From assembly GCA_963715025.1 (NCBI GenBank), contig CAVQQQ010000009.1:1178001-1242000 (forward strand): DNA of 64,000 bases, written 5' to 3'. Under the pieces are notes generated by a model. The model saw nothing but the letters and a program-made list of their open reading frames with translations. It ran no database searches and had not been told where the DNA came from. This document shows positions 1 through 9,761 of the stretch, in pieces. This stretch comes from DASSJT01 sp963715025. GTDB lineage: Bacteria > Actinomycetota > Actinomycetes > Actinomycetales > Dermatophilaceae. The stretch's first letter is position 1. Each line of letters begins with the position of its first letter. Made by a program: the position numbers and the translations under genes.

Positions 1-1566
<1,566 letters not shown>

Positions 1567-1709
1567 TGGGCTCCTTCACGTGCGTGGCGCGTCAGCCGTC
1601 CCGGCCCACATCAGGTCAGGAAGGCCCGATGCGAGGTCCTGTGTCGCTGGTCGCGCTCATGGCGCGCGCCCGGACTGCGATGAGCGTCCTGGGCGCGGAT
1701 TCACTGTCT

Positions 1710-1715
1710 AGTTTA
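1710..1715 (-). promoter_or_regulatory. candidate -10 element for gyrB
   Basis: TAAACT on the minus strand fits the actinobacterial TANNNT pattern and would give a leader of about 135 bases before the gyrB GTG. No convincing -35 is visible. The rest of the 331-base gap (1567-1897) shows no gene; it has a small 6-bp hairpin CTGAAA/TTTCAG at 1813-1830, possibly the end of the emfourin transcript. Confidence 0.3.
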
Positions 1716-1897
1716 CCGGTCAGTTCGACCTCAACATGCCTCAGGAGGCCCTTGCGGCCACTTTCTGGGGAAAAACCGGGGTGCTTTTGACTCCCTACAC
1801 GCACCCCAACCCCTGAAACCGTCATTTCAGCCTTCTCCCGCCCCGTCCCACCACGCCGGTCACGGCTGGCAGGGCTGGCTTCGGCTACCGCGGCGCG

Positions 1898-2263
1898 TCA
1901 GCTGTTGAGCGTGCGGTCGAAGAGCATGCGCAGGTCCTCGCTCAGCGCCGGCTCGGGGATCTGTACGTCGACGCCCACCTCCAGGCACTGCACGCCGTAG
2001 CAGAACGCGTCTGGGTGCGTGCGACCCTGGGCCAGCTGGTCGAGCAGGCCGCGCCGGCTGAGCAGCTCCTTCCAGTCGCGGGTGTCCTGGTCGGGCAGCT
2101 CGCCGAGGAGGACCCGCCGCTCCCGGACCAAGCCGGCCAGTCCGCCAGTGCGCCGCAGCCACAGCTCGGAGTCCTCGGCCGGTGCGCGGCCCGGAACCGG
2201 CATCGGGCGACCGGCGCTCCCGGGGCCGGACCCGCCCCCGGCTTCCGCGAGAACCTCAGTCAC
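1898..2263 (-). CDS. emfourin-like protease inhibitor
   Basis: 121-residue protein resembling emfourins, small proteinaceous inhibitors encoded next to protealysin-like M4 proteases. The core has RRTGGLAGL, an LGELPDQD segment and the closing IPEPALSEDLRMLFDRTL, which I recognise as typical of the family; there is no signal peptide. GTG at 2263 overlaps the last codons of the upstream protease (stop 2256-2258), so translation is probably coupled. An upstream in-frame extension is possible, but it would run through the protease gene and is rejected. By family knowledge it should bind and hold the protease inactive in the cytoplasm; that role is inferred from pairing. Confidence 0.8.
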   Translation of the reverse strand: MTEVLAEAGGGSGPGSAGRPMPVPGRAPAEDSELWLRRTGGLAGLVRERRVLLGELPDQDTRDWKELLSRRGLLDQLAQGRTHPDAFCYGVQCLEVGVDVQIPEPALSEDLRMLFDRTLNS

Positions 2264-3329
2264 TCCGATCGTCCGCCCAGGCTCGCTGCACCGCCGTCGC
2301 CGGCTCGGAGTCGGCGCCGTAGCGCTCCTTGGCCACCTGCGTCGTGAGGGATGCGAAGGTCGCGAAGTCGCAGTCGGCCCGGATGCCGTCGCCGGTGAGG
2401 GTGGCGTACCAGATCCACCCGGCGACCTCCCAGGCGAAGCCGCCGATCGCAGTGGCCGCGAGGTAGAAGGCATGGTTGGGGATTCCCGAGTTGATGTGGA
2501 CGCCACCGTTGTCGTCGCGGGTGGTGACGTAGTCCTTCATGAGCGCAGGCTGGGGGTCTTTGCCGAGGATGGGATCGTCGTACGCCGTGCCCGGGCTCTT
2601 CATGGAGCGCAGCGCCACGCCGTGGACCTGGGGTGTGAAGAGGTCGGCGCCGATGAGCCAGTCGGCCTGCTCGGTGGTCTGGCCCAGGGTGTGCTGCTTG
2701 ACGAGCACGCCGAAGACGTCGGAGATGCTCTCATTGAGCGCGCCGGGCTGGTTCTGGTAGGTCAGGCCCGCGGTCAGCTCTGTGACGCCGTGGGTCAGCT
2801 CGTGGCCGATGACGTCAAGGCTGCGGGTGAAGCGCTGGAAGATGTGGCCGTCGCCGTCGCCGAGCACCATCTGAGCGCCGTCCCAGAAGGCGTTGTCGTA
2901 GGCGGTTCCGTAGTGGACGGTGGCGAGCAGCGGGAGACCCCTGCCGTCAAGGGAGTTGCGGTTGAACACCTCGCGGTAGAGGGCCCAGGTCTGGCCAAGT
3001 CCGTCGTAGGCCTCGTCGGCGGCCGCGTCTCCGGTGGCCGGGTCACCTTCTCCGCGCACTTTGTCGCCCGGGAGGGTCTGGCTGCCGTGGGCGTCCGAGA
3101 CCACCCGCTGGGGACCCGAGTCCGACCCGGGCTCGGGCAGCTGGGGCAGTCGGCTGGTCGGGCTGGGAGCCATCCCCGCACGACCGGTGCGGCGCCCGCG
3201 CAGCTCGTGGTCGGACTCGAGGGTGCGCTGGGCATGCGCGGCGATGTGAGGGTCGGCTGCGGCCGCGACGGCCTCGAGGAGGTACGGCGGGACGATCGAG
3301 CAGCGTGGGCTGGCCGGGGTCATGGCCAC
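2256..3329 (-). CDS. protealysin-like M4 metalloprotease
   Basis: 357-residue thermolysin-family zinc endopeptidase. Zinc ligands and catalytic Glu are in HELTH (about 176-180) with the third ligand Glu near 200 (NESISD); the catalytic His is near 286 (SGIPNHAF). The short propeptide carries PPYLLEA (about 14-20), the mark of the protealysin subgroup, and there is no signal peptide, so secretion is by an unknown route or the enzyme is intracellular. GTG at 3329 is used; ATG two codons later is an alternative, and neither has a good Shine-Dalgarno. It overlaps the emfourin gene, forming an enzyme-inhibitor pair. Confidence 0.93.
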   Translation of the reverse strand: MAMTPASPRCSIVPPYLLEAVAAAADPHIAAHAQRTLESDHELRGRRTGRAGMAPSPTSRLPQLPEPGSDSGPQRVVSDAHGSQTLPGDKVRGEGDPATGDAAADEAYDGLGQTWALYREVFNRNSLDGRGLPLLATVHYGTAYDNAFWDGAQMVLGDGDGHIFQRFTRSLDVIGHELTHGVTELTAGLTYQNQPGALNESISDVFGVLVKQHTLGQTTEQADWLIGADLFTPQVHGVALRSMKSPGTAYDDPILGKDPQPALMKDYVTTRDDNGGVHINSGIPNHAFYLAATAIGGFAWEVAGWIWYATLTGDGIRADCDFATFASLTTQVAKERYGADSEPATAVQRAWADDRSD

Positions 3330-3443
3330 AGTCTGCTGGCCCCGGCCGACAGTCGCCGCTCGGGCCAGCGTTGGGAGCCGACCGGCGGTCGCTCACTCCA
3401 GGGCCGAACGCCGTCCCCCGACCCGAGCAGGGCGCAACGTCGC

Positions 3444-4439
3444 TCACGGACCCCAGATCAGGGCGAGCTCGTCGGCGCGGGTCAGCCCAGCGCGACGGTC
3501 GGTGCGGTCCAGGCCGCGCTCACGCTCCCAGGCCAGGGCGTCGCGCAGCGTGTCCTCGATGGGACGGCAGTGCAGCCCCGCGGCTCGAGCGCGCTGCCCG
3601 GACCGTGCCGAGAAGCCCTGCCACTCGGGGTCGGCGATCCACAGGGGCAGGGACCGCGGGCCCATGTACTCCTCGATCCCGGCCGCCTGGAGCCGCTCGT
3701 CACCGAACGGCACCGTCTCGCCGTCGAAGCCGGACAGGTCCTTCGAGGCCTGCAGCACTTCGCGGATCGGCTGCACCGGACCGTAGGCGTCGATGATCCC
3801 GGTGGTTCCCCCCAGCCCGGCTCGCACCAGCCACGCTGCCAGATCCTCCACGTGGACGAACTGCGACGGCCGGTCCTCCCGCTCGGGCACGAGCACCGGC
3901 CCGCCATCTTCGGCAGCCAGGGCGAACCGGCCCGGCCAGTAGCCCAGCCGGTCGCTCGTGTCGCCGGCACCAGCGATGAGACCACTGCGCGCCACGAGGG
4001 AGGCTCCGGGCCGGGCTGCAGTCACCAAGGCCTCGCACGCAACCTTCGCCCGTCCGTACTCCTCGTCGCTGCCCACGTCGCTGGTGAGGGCAGGCAGCAG
4101 CCGGGCGCCCTCGTCGTCGCCAGGCGTCGAGTGGTCGGCATAGACCGAGCCCGACGACACGAAGGCCCAGTTGCGGGTTCGGCCGGAGAGCGCGGCGAGC
4201 GCGGTGCGCACCTGCCGAGGCTGCCTGCTGACGTCGACGACGAGGTCCCATTCCCGCACGGGCGACAGGCCGGCATACCCCTCGCTGGTCGTGCGGTCAC
4301 CACGCACGAAGCGAGCGCCGTCGGGAACCGAGCCGCTCTCCCCCCGAGCCAGGCAGGTGACGTCGTGTCCGGCGGCCAGACCGGCCCGGGCGAGGTGACC
4401 GCCGAGCCAGGCGGTCCCGCCAAGAATCAGGATGCTCAT
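3444..4439 (-). CDS. NAD-dependent epimerase/dehydratase (SDR) family protein
   Basis: 331-residue extended/atypical short-chain dehydrogenase-like protein. The N-terminal dinucleotide motif is GGTAWLGG, followed by a SSGSVYAD strand and the YGRAK catalytic Tyr-x3-Lys pair, so it may be active. The C-terminal half binds substrate and cannot be assigned. It is similar in layout to proteins annotated as NAD-dependent epimerase or reductase of unknown substrate. It is divergent from the metallophosphoesterase gene, with about 100 bases between them, and lies upstream of the protease pair on the same strand, 114 bases away. Confidence 0.85.
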   Translation of the reverse strand: MSILILGGTAWLGGHLARAGLAAGHDVTCLARGESGSVPDGARFVRGDRTTSEGYAGLSPVREWDLVVDVSRQPRQVRTALAALSGRTRNWAFVSSGSVYADHSTPGDDEGARLLPALTSDVGSDEEYGRAKVACEALVTAARPGASLVARSGLIAGAGDTSDRLGYWPGRFALAAEDGGPVLVPEREDRPSQFVHVEDLAAWLVRAGLGGTTGIIDAYGPVQPIREVLQASKDLSGFDGETVPFGDERLQAAGIEEYMGPRSLPLWIADPEWQGFSARSGQRARAAGLHCRPIEDTLRDALAWERERGLDRTDRRAGLTRADELALIWGP

Positions 4440-4543
4440 GCGGGCGACGCTGCCACGGGACCGGGGGCACTGTCAGCCGCGGACGCCGGCTGTTCGCCGC
4501 CAGCGGACAGATCGCTCGCCGGAACGCTCATAGGCTGGCTGGC

Positions 4544-5377
4544 ATGGTCACGTCGTCCGCCGCCGAGCCCTCCGCGGGGCAATCCGCCGAGCCTGGCGCC
4601 CAGCCCACCGCTGCCATGCCTCACAAGGTCGCCAGGGTCGCCGTCCTCTCGGACATCCACGGCGTGCTGCCGGTGCTCGAGGCCGTCCTGGCCGAGCCGG
4701 ACGTGCAGTCGGCCGACCTCGTCGTCGTGACCGGCGACCATGCTGCTGGGCCGATGCCGGTCGAGGTGCTCGACCGACTGGTCTCCCTGGGCGAGCGGTG
4801 CCTGATGGTGCGCGGCAACGCCGACCGCGAGCTGGTGGCGGTAGCCCGTGGGGCGGTCAGCGAGTACCCCGAGTCGACGTGGGCTGGCGCCCAGCTGCAG
4901 CCGCACCACGTCGACCTGCTCGAAGGCCTGCCGCACCCGGCCGTTGTCGACGTGGACGGCTTCGGCCCGGTGCTGTTCTGCCACGGAACCCCGCGCGACG
5001 ACAACGAGGTGGTCCTGGTCGACTCTCGCCTCGAGTGGTGGGCCGAGGTGTTCGCCGAGGTGCCTGAGGAGGTTCGCACCATCGTCTGCGGCCACACCCA
5101 CATGCCCTTCGTGCGGCTGGTGGACCGCCGCACTGTGGTCAATGCGGGCAGCATCGGTATGCCGTACGGGCGAGCGGGCGGGGCCTGGGCGCTGCTCGCG
5201 GGTGGCCAGGTGAGCCTGCGGCATACCCCCATCGACGTGGACAAGGCGTGCGCCGAGATCGAGGCGCGGTCTGGGTTTCCGGGCCGGGCGGCTTGGGCGG
5301 ACGAGTACGTGCGCAGCCGCAACACCGATGCCGACGCCGTGCGGGCCTTCGCCCCGCGAGACGGCCGGCGCGGGTAG
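4544..5377 (+). CDS. YfcE/MJ0936-type metallophosphoesterase
   Basis: 277-residue calcineurin-like phosphoesterase. Metal-binding motifs appear in order: DIHG, GDH, GNAD and GHTHMPF, with a late NAGSIGMP. After a nonconserved, Ala-rich 25-residue leader the fold begins at KVARVAVLSDIHG; an ATG at the end of that leader (MPHK) is an alternative start. Family members hydrolyse phosphodiesters or nucleotides, and the substrate here is unknown. It precedes the histidine kinase operon on the same strand by about 160 bases. If its substrate were a cyclic nucleotide it would complement the downstream cyclase, but nothing in the sequence shows that. Confidence 0.88.
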   Translation: MVTSSAAEPSAGQSAEPGAQPTAAMPHKVARVAVLSDIHGVLPVLEAVLAEPDVQSADLVVVTGDHAAGPMPVEVLDRLVSLGERCLMVRGNADRELVAVARGAVSEYPESTWAGAQLQPHHVDLLEGLPHPAVVDVDGFGPVLFCHGTPRDDNEVVLVDSRLEWWAEVFAEVPEEVRTIVCGHTHMPFVRLVDRRTVVNAGSIGMPYGRAGGAWALLAGGQVSLRHTPIDVDKACAEIEARSGFPGRAAWADEYVRSRNTDADAVRAFAPRDGRRG

Positions 5378-5539
5378 GGAACCGGAGCGGCAAGCGAGAG
5401 TGCCACAGCAGGTAGTCGGCGGCGGGGCCGAGAGCAGGTGCGGTGGATTCGCGCGAAAGCGGGCACACCCCTCCGGCGCAGGGTGGATACTCGGAAACGG
5501 CCCGGGGGTCCGGCCCGGGGAACGGGATCGGAGACCCGA

Positions 5540-8257
5540 GTGGTCGAGTCGGGGAATTCGGGTGGACGTGCGCTGCGCACGTCCATCAACGCACGCCTCG
5601 CGGAAGATCTCGAGGAGACCCACGAACAGCTGGCGGCCACAACCGAGATCCTCGCCATCCTCGCTGCGTCCTCCTCGACGCCGGAGGATGTGTTCACCGC
5701 GATCGTGGAGCGGGCCCGCGGGCTGTGCTTCGCCGACGTGGCGCAGATCCACCTCGTGCATGGCGACGCCTTCGTGCTCGCCCGGTCCGCAGGGCTGACC
5801 CCCGAGTACGAGGCCTTCTCCGCCAACGCGCCGATCCTGCGTGACCGCACGACGCTCGTGGGGCGGGTAAGCCTCGACCGCACCACCCAGCAGATCGCCG
5901 ACGTCCTCACCGACCCCGAATACGACCAGCCGGAGCGCCAGCAGCGAGGTGGCTTCCGCTCGATCCTCGGCGCGCCCATGCTGATCGATGACGAGGTAGT
6001 CGGCGTGCTCTCGGTGTGGCGCGCGCGGGTCGCGCCGTTCGACGACCGGGTTTGCGAGCTCCTCACGGCGTTCGCCGCCCAGGGCGCCCTCGCGATCCGC
6101 AACGTCCAACTGCTCCAGTCGCTGGAGACGCGCTCGGCCGAGCTCGCCCGACGGGTGGACCAGCTGGAGGCGCTCGCCGAGGTCGGTGAGGCGGTGAGCT
6201 CCACCCTCGACGCGGACGAGGTGCTCACGACGATCGTCACCGTGGCGGTGGGGCTGTCGGGCACCGACGGCGGGTCGCTGATGGAGTACGACGAGGACTC
6301 GCAGCTCTTCAGCGTCCGCACGGCTTTCGGCACCAGCCCGCACGTGCTGGACGCGCTGCGCGGCAGCCGGATCCACCTTCACGAGACGCTCGTGGGAAAG
6401 GCGTGCGTGGCCCGAGAGCCGATGCAGGTCGAGGACCTGGGGACGGTCGAGCGGGACCCCCACCTCTCCGTGCTGTATGCCGCGGGGTGGCGCTCCGTCG
6501 TGGCGATCCCCATGGTGCGGGCTGACCGGGTGGTCGGCGCGCTGGTGGTGAGACGCAAGAGGCCCGGCCAGTTCAGCGAGGAGACCTGCGAAGTCCTGTC
6601 GGCCTTCGCGAGCCAGTCCGCCATCGCGCTCACCAACGCGCGGCTGTACCAGCAGCTCGAACGGCAGAGCCGCGAGCTGGCCCAGGCCAGTCAGCACAAG
6701 TCGGAGTTCCTCGCGAGCATGTCGCACGAGCTCCGGACCCCGCTCAACGCCGTCATCGGCTTCTCCGAGGTCCTGCTCGAGCGGATGTTCGGCGAGCTCA
6801 ACGAGCGGCAGGAGGACTACCTGCGGGACATCCTCGGGTCTGGACGGCACCTGCTCGACCTCCTCAACGACGTCCTCGACCTGAGCAAGGTCGAGGCCGG
6901 CCAGATGGAGCTGAGCCCGACCCGGTTCTCGGCCGAGGTCGCGGTCACCTACGCCCTCTCCATGGTTCGCGAGCGGGCCCTGACCCACCGGATTGCCCTC
7001 GACGTCGAGGTCAGCCATGGCCTGGGCTACATCTGGGCCGACGAGCTGCGGTTCAAACAGATCCTTCTCAACCTGCTGAGCAATGCGGTGAAGTTCACTC
7101 CGGACGGCGGGCGGGTCGGTGTCACCGTGCGCTCCACCGGGGACGAGGTCGAAGTGACCGTCACGGACACCGGCGTGGGCATCGCCCCCGCCGACCAGGA
7201 GCGAATCTTCGACGCCTTCCAGCAGGGCGGCCTGATCCACAGCAACATCGAGGGCACCGGTCTGGGGCTGACCCTCACCAAACGGATCGTCGAGCTGCAC
7301 GGTGGGCGGCTGTGGCTGACCAGCGCCCTCGGCCACGGCAGCACCTTCTCTTTCTCGATCCCGCAGGACCCCCTGAGCGCGAGCGAGCCGGCCATCGGGT
7401 CTGCCGCAGAGGTCGTCCAACCCCGGCCCGGCGTCGACAGCCAGCCCGGCGTCGACAGCCGGCCCGCCGTCGTCATCGTCGAGGACGACCCCAACTCGGC
7501 GGAGCTGCTGTCGCTCCACCTGGATGCTGCCGGGCTGCGGCCGGTTTCCGTGCGCACGGGGGAGGACGGTCTGGCTACAGTGCGCGCCCTGCGGCCGGCC
7601 GCGGTCATCCTCGACATCCGGCTCCCCGGCATGGACGGATGGGATGTGCTCACCGCTCTCAAGGGTGACGCCGAGACCGCGGCCATACCCGTGGTGGTCG
7701 TCTCGGTGATCCACGACCGAGGCAAGGGCTTCGCCCTCGGGGCCTCCGACTACCTCGTCAAACCGGTCGCGCGCGAGGGCCTTCTCGGGGCGCTCCGCCG
7801 GCTGGTCCCGCTGCCCACCGAACGCGGTTCACGACGCGTGGCGGTCTTCCTCGACGACGACCGCTCGGCGCTCGAACTCGTGCGGCTGACCCTGGAGCCC
7901 GCCGGTTGGACCGTCCACACCTGCACCCAGGCGGACCAGGCCTACGCGGCCATCGAGTCGGTCCGCCCGTCGGTGGTACTGGTCGACCTGCTCATGCCCC
8001 AGATCGACGGCTTCGCCGTGATCGACACCCTGCGGGCGGACCCTCAAACCGCGTCACTGCCCATCGTCGTCCTCACCGCCAAGTCGCTCACCGCGCAGGA
8101 CCGGCGGCTGCTCGAGGGTCGCATCGAGTTCGTCACGTCCAAGAACGCGATGGACCTGGGGGTGCTCGCCGAGCGGCTGGCACAGGTCCGCGCGTCGGCG
8201 CAGCAGGGCGTGGCGCAGCAGGGCATGGCGCAGACCGGCACGGGGGAGGCGGGATGA
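5540..8257 (+). CDS. GAF-GAF hybrid histidine kinase with two receiver domains
   Basis: 905-residue soluble sensor kinase. Two GAF domains (about 35-185 and 210-365) are followed by a HisKA domain with SHELRTPLN (phospho-acceptor His396), an HATPase domain (N-box NLLSNAVKF, G1 DTGVGIAP, G2 GTGLGL), then two receiver domains (about 645-755 with ILDIRLPGMDGW, and 770-890 with VLVDLLMPQIDG). There is no transmembrane segment, so it senses an internal signal or small ligand. GTG at 5540 has GGAG six bases upstream; an in-frame start at 5438 gives an Arg-rich extension without support. A GVDSQP/GVDSRP duplication links kinase and receivers. Its stop overlaps the next gene by four bases (ATGA). Confidence 0.92.
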   Translation: MVESGNSGGRALRTSINARLAEDLEETHEQLAATTEILAILAASSSTPEDVFTAIVERARGLCFADVAQIHLVHGDAFVLARSAGLTPEYEAFSANAPILRDRTTLVGRVSLDRTTQQIADVLTDPEYDQPERQQRGGFRSILGAPMLIDDEVVGVLSVWRARVAPFDDRVCELLTAFAAQGALAIRNVQLLQSLETRSAELARRVDQLEALAEVGEAVSSTLDADEVLTTIVTVAVGLSGTDGGSLMEYDEDSQLFSVRTAFGTSPHVLDALRGSRIHLHETLVGKACVAREPMQVEDLGTVERDPHLSVLYAAGWRSVVAIPMVRADRVVGALVVRRKRPGQFSEETCEVLSAFASQSAIALTNARLYQQLERQSRELAQASQHKSEFLASMSHELRTPLNAVIGFSEVLLERMFGELNERQEDYLRDILGSGRHLLDLLNDVLDLSKVEAGQMELSPTRFSAEVAVTYALSMVRERALTHRIALDVEVSHGLGYIWADELRFKQILLNLLSNAVKFTPDGGRVGVTVRSTGDEVEVTVTDTGVGIAPADQERIFDAFQQGGLIHSNIEGTGLGLTLTKRIVELHGGRLWLTSALGHGSTFSFSIPQDPLSASEPAIGSAAEVVQPRPGVDSQPGVDSRPAVVIVEDDPNSAELLSLHLDAAGLRPVSVRTGEDGLATVRALRPAAVILDIRLPGMDGWDVLTALKGDAETAAIPVVVVSVIHDRGKGFALGASDYLVKPVAREGLLGALRRLVPLPTERGSRRVAVFLDDDRSALELVRLTLEPAGWTVHTCTQADQAYAAIESVRPSVVLVDLLMPQIDGFAVIDTLRADPQTASLPIVVLTAKSLTAQDRRLLEGRIEFVTSKNAMDLGVLAERLAQVRASAQQGVAQQGMAQTGTGEAG

Positions 8258-8634
8258 CCGAGGCGGTGGTGCTCGTGGTGGAGGACAACGAGAAGAACCT
8301 CAAGCTCGTACGGGACGTGCTGGAGTATGCCGGGTTCACGGTTCACGTCGCGACGACCGGTGAGGAGGCGCTGGCCCGGGCACGGACCACCACCCCGGAC
8401 CTCATCCTCATGGACCTCCAGCTTCCCGGCATGGACGGCCACGCCACGCTCTCGCAGCTGCGGGAGGACCCGGCCACGTCCCGGATCCCGGTGGTGGCCC
8501 TGACCGCCCTCGCGATGCGTGACGACCGCGAGAAGGCGATGGCCGCGGGCTTTGACGGCTACCTCGAGAAGCCGATCAGCGTGCGGCAGTTCCCGGACCA
8601 GATCCGCGCCTACCTGCAACCGGAGGAGCCATGA
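8254..8634 (+). CDS. single-domain response regulator (DivK/CheY type)
   Basis: 126-residue stand-alone receiver. The acidic pocket is in VVEDNEKN, the phospho-acceptor Asp in LILMDLQLPGMDG, and the conserved Lys in GYLEKPISV. No output domain is present, so it works through protein contacts, perhaps as an intermediate in a phosphorelay between the hybrid kinase and the next protein. ATG overlaps the kinase stop by four bases and its own stop overlaps the cyclase start, so all three are likely made in fixed ratio. Confidence 0.92.
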   Translation: MTEAVVLVVEDNEKNLKLVRDVLEYAGFTVHVATTGEEALARARTTTPDLILMDLQLPGMDGHATLSQLREDPATSRIPVVALTALAMRDDREKAMAAGFDGYLEKPISVRQFPDQIRAYLQPEEP

Positions 8635-9761
8635 CCGCCGACGACGCCGAGGTCCTCGTAGTCGACGACCTCCCACAGAACCTCAAGCTGATGGATGCCG
8701 TGCTGTCGCCTCGGGGATTCACCGTCCACACGGCGGCATCGGGGGAGGAGGCTCTCGCGTTCCTCTCCAGGCAGCTGCCTGACCTGATCCTGCTCGACGT
8801 GCTCATGCCGGGCATCGACGGCTACGAGACGTGCCGGCGGATCCGGTCCACACCGTCGACGTCGTACCTGCCGGTGGTCATGGTCACCGCCAGCGGCAGC
8901 GAGCAGAAGCTGCGCTCCATCGAGGCGGGGGCAGACGACTTCATCACCAAGCCGTTCGAGCAGGCAGAGCTGCTGGCTCGGGTACGCTCCCTCGTTCGGG
9001 TCAAGCGTTACCACGAGACCATCCAACGACAGGCAGCAGAGCTGGCGGAGTGGAACCGTGCGCTGGAGGCCAAGGTCAAGGCTCAGGTGGAGGAGCTTGA
9101 GCGGGTCGGCCGCCTCCGGCGCTTCCTGTCGCCGCAGGTGGCGGGTCTCGTCGTCGAGAGCGGGGACGACTCCTTCCTGAAAAGCCACCGAAGCGAGATC
9201 ACGGCCGTCTACAGCGACCTGCGGGGCTTCACGTCCTTCGCCGAGACCGCCGAGCCCGAGGAGGTCATGGCTGTCCTGCGCGAGTACCACGAGGCACTGG
9301 GCGACTTGGTCTTCCGCTTCGAGGGAACTCTCGAACACTTCGCCGGCGACGGCCTGCTCGTGTTCTTCAACGATCCGATTCCGTGCCCAGACGCTCCTGC
9401 ACGGGCTGTGCGCATGGCCGTGGCGATGCGTGGGCGGGTCGAGGAGCTCGCCGACGGCTGGAGGCGGCGAGGGCACGACCTGGGGTTCGGCGTCGGGATC
9501 GCCCAGGGCTACGCGACCCTGGGCCGGGTCGGCTTCGAAGGCCGCTACGACTATGCCGCGATCGGCACCGTGACCAACGTCAGCGCGCGGCTCTCAGCCC
9601 TGGCCGAGCCCGGACAGATCCTGGTCACCCAGCGGGTGGTGACCGGTGCGGCTGATGTCGCCGTGACCCGACCTCTCGGGCCGACAGAGCTGCGGGGGAT
9701 CACCCGGCCGGTCGACGTCTTCGACGTCCTGGGCCTCGACGCGTCGCGGGCCTCGTCGTGA
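8631..9761 (+). CDS. receiver-class III nucleotidyl cyclase
   Basis: 376-residue fusion of an N-terminal receiver domain (LILLDVLMPGIDG, GADDFITKPFEQ), a coiled-coil linker (about 128-160) and a class III cyclase homology domain. Metal Asp residues are present in YSDLRGFTSF and FAGDGLLVFF, and the transition-state Asn and Arg are present in TNVSARL. The two adenine-specifying positions are not canonical: Lys is replaced by His (LEHFAGDG) and Asp by Ala (YAAIG). The product is therefore probably a cyclic purine nucleotide, but cAMP cannot be assumed. ATGA overlaps couple it to both neighbours. Phosphorylation of the receiver should control cyclase dimer activity. Confidence 0.92.
   Translation: MTADDAEVLVVDDLPQNLKLMDAVLSPRGFTVHTAASGEEALAFLSRQLPDLILLDVLMPGIDGYETCRRIRSTPSTSYLPVVMVTASGSEQKLRSIEAGADDFITKPFEQAELLARVRSLVRVKRYHETIQRQAAELAEWNRALEAKVKAQVEELERVGRLRRFLSPQVAGLVVESGDDSFLKSHRSEITAVYSDLRGFTSFAETAEPEEVMAVLREYHEALGDLVFRFEGTLEHFAGDGLLVFFNDPIPCPDAPARAVRMAVAMRGRVEELADGWRRRGHDLGFGVGIAQGYATLGRVGFEGRYDYAAIGTVTNVSARLSALAEPGQILVTQRVVTGAADVAVTRPLGPTELRGITRPVDVFDVLGLDASRASS

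Noticed and set aside
2019..4730. 903-codon plus-strand frame
   Set aside because: Antisense shadow of the M4 protease and SDR genes; no domain, high-GC artefact.
4436..7714. 1092-codon minus-strand frame
   Set aside because: Shadow of the metallophosphoesterase and hybrid kinase, whose domains are clear on the other strand.
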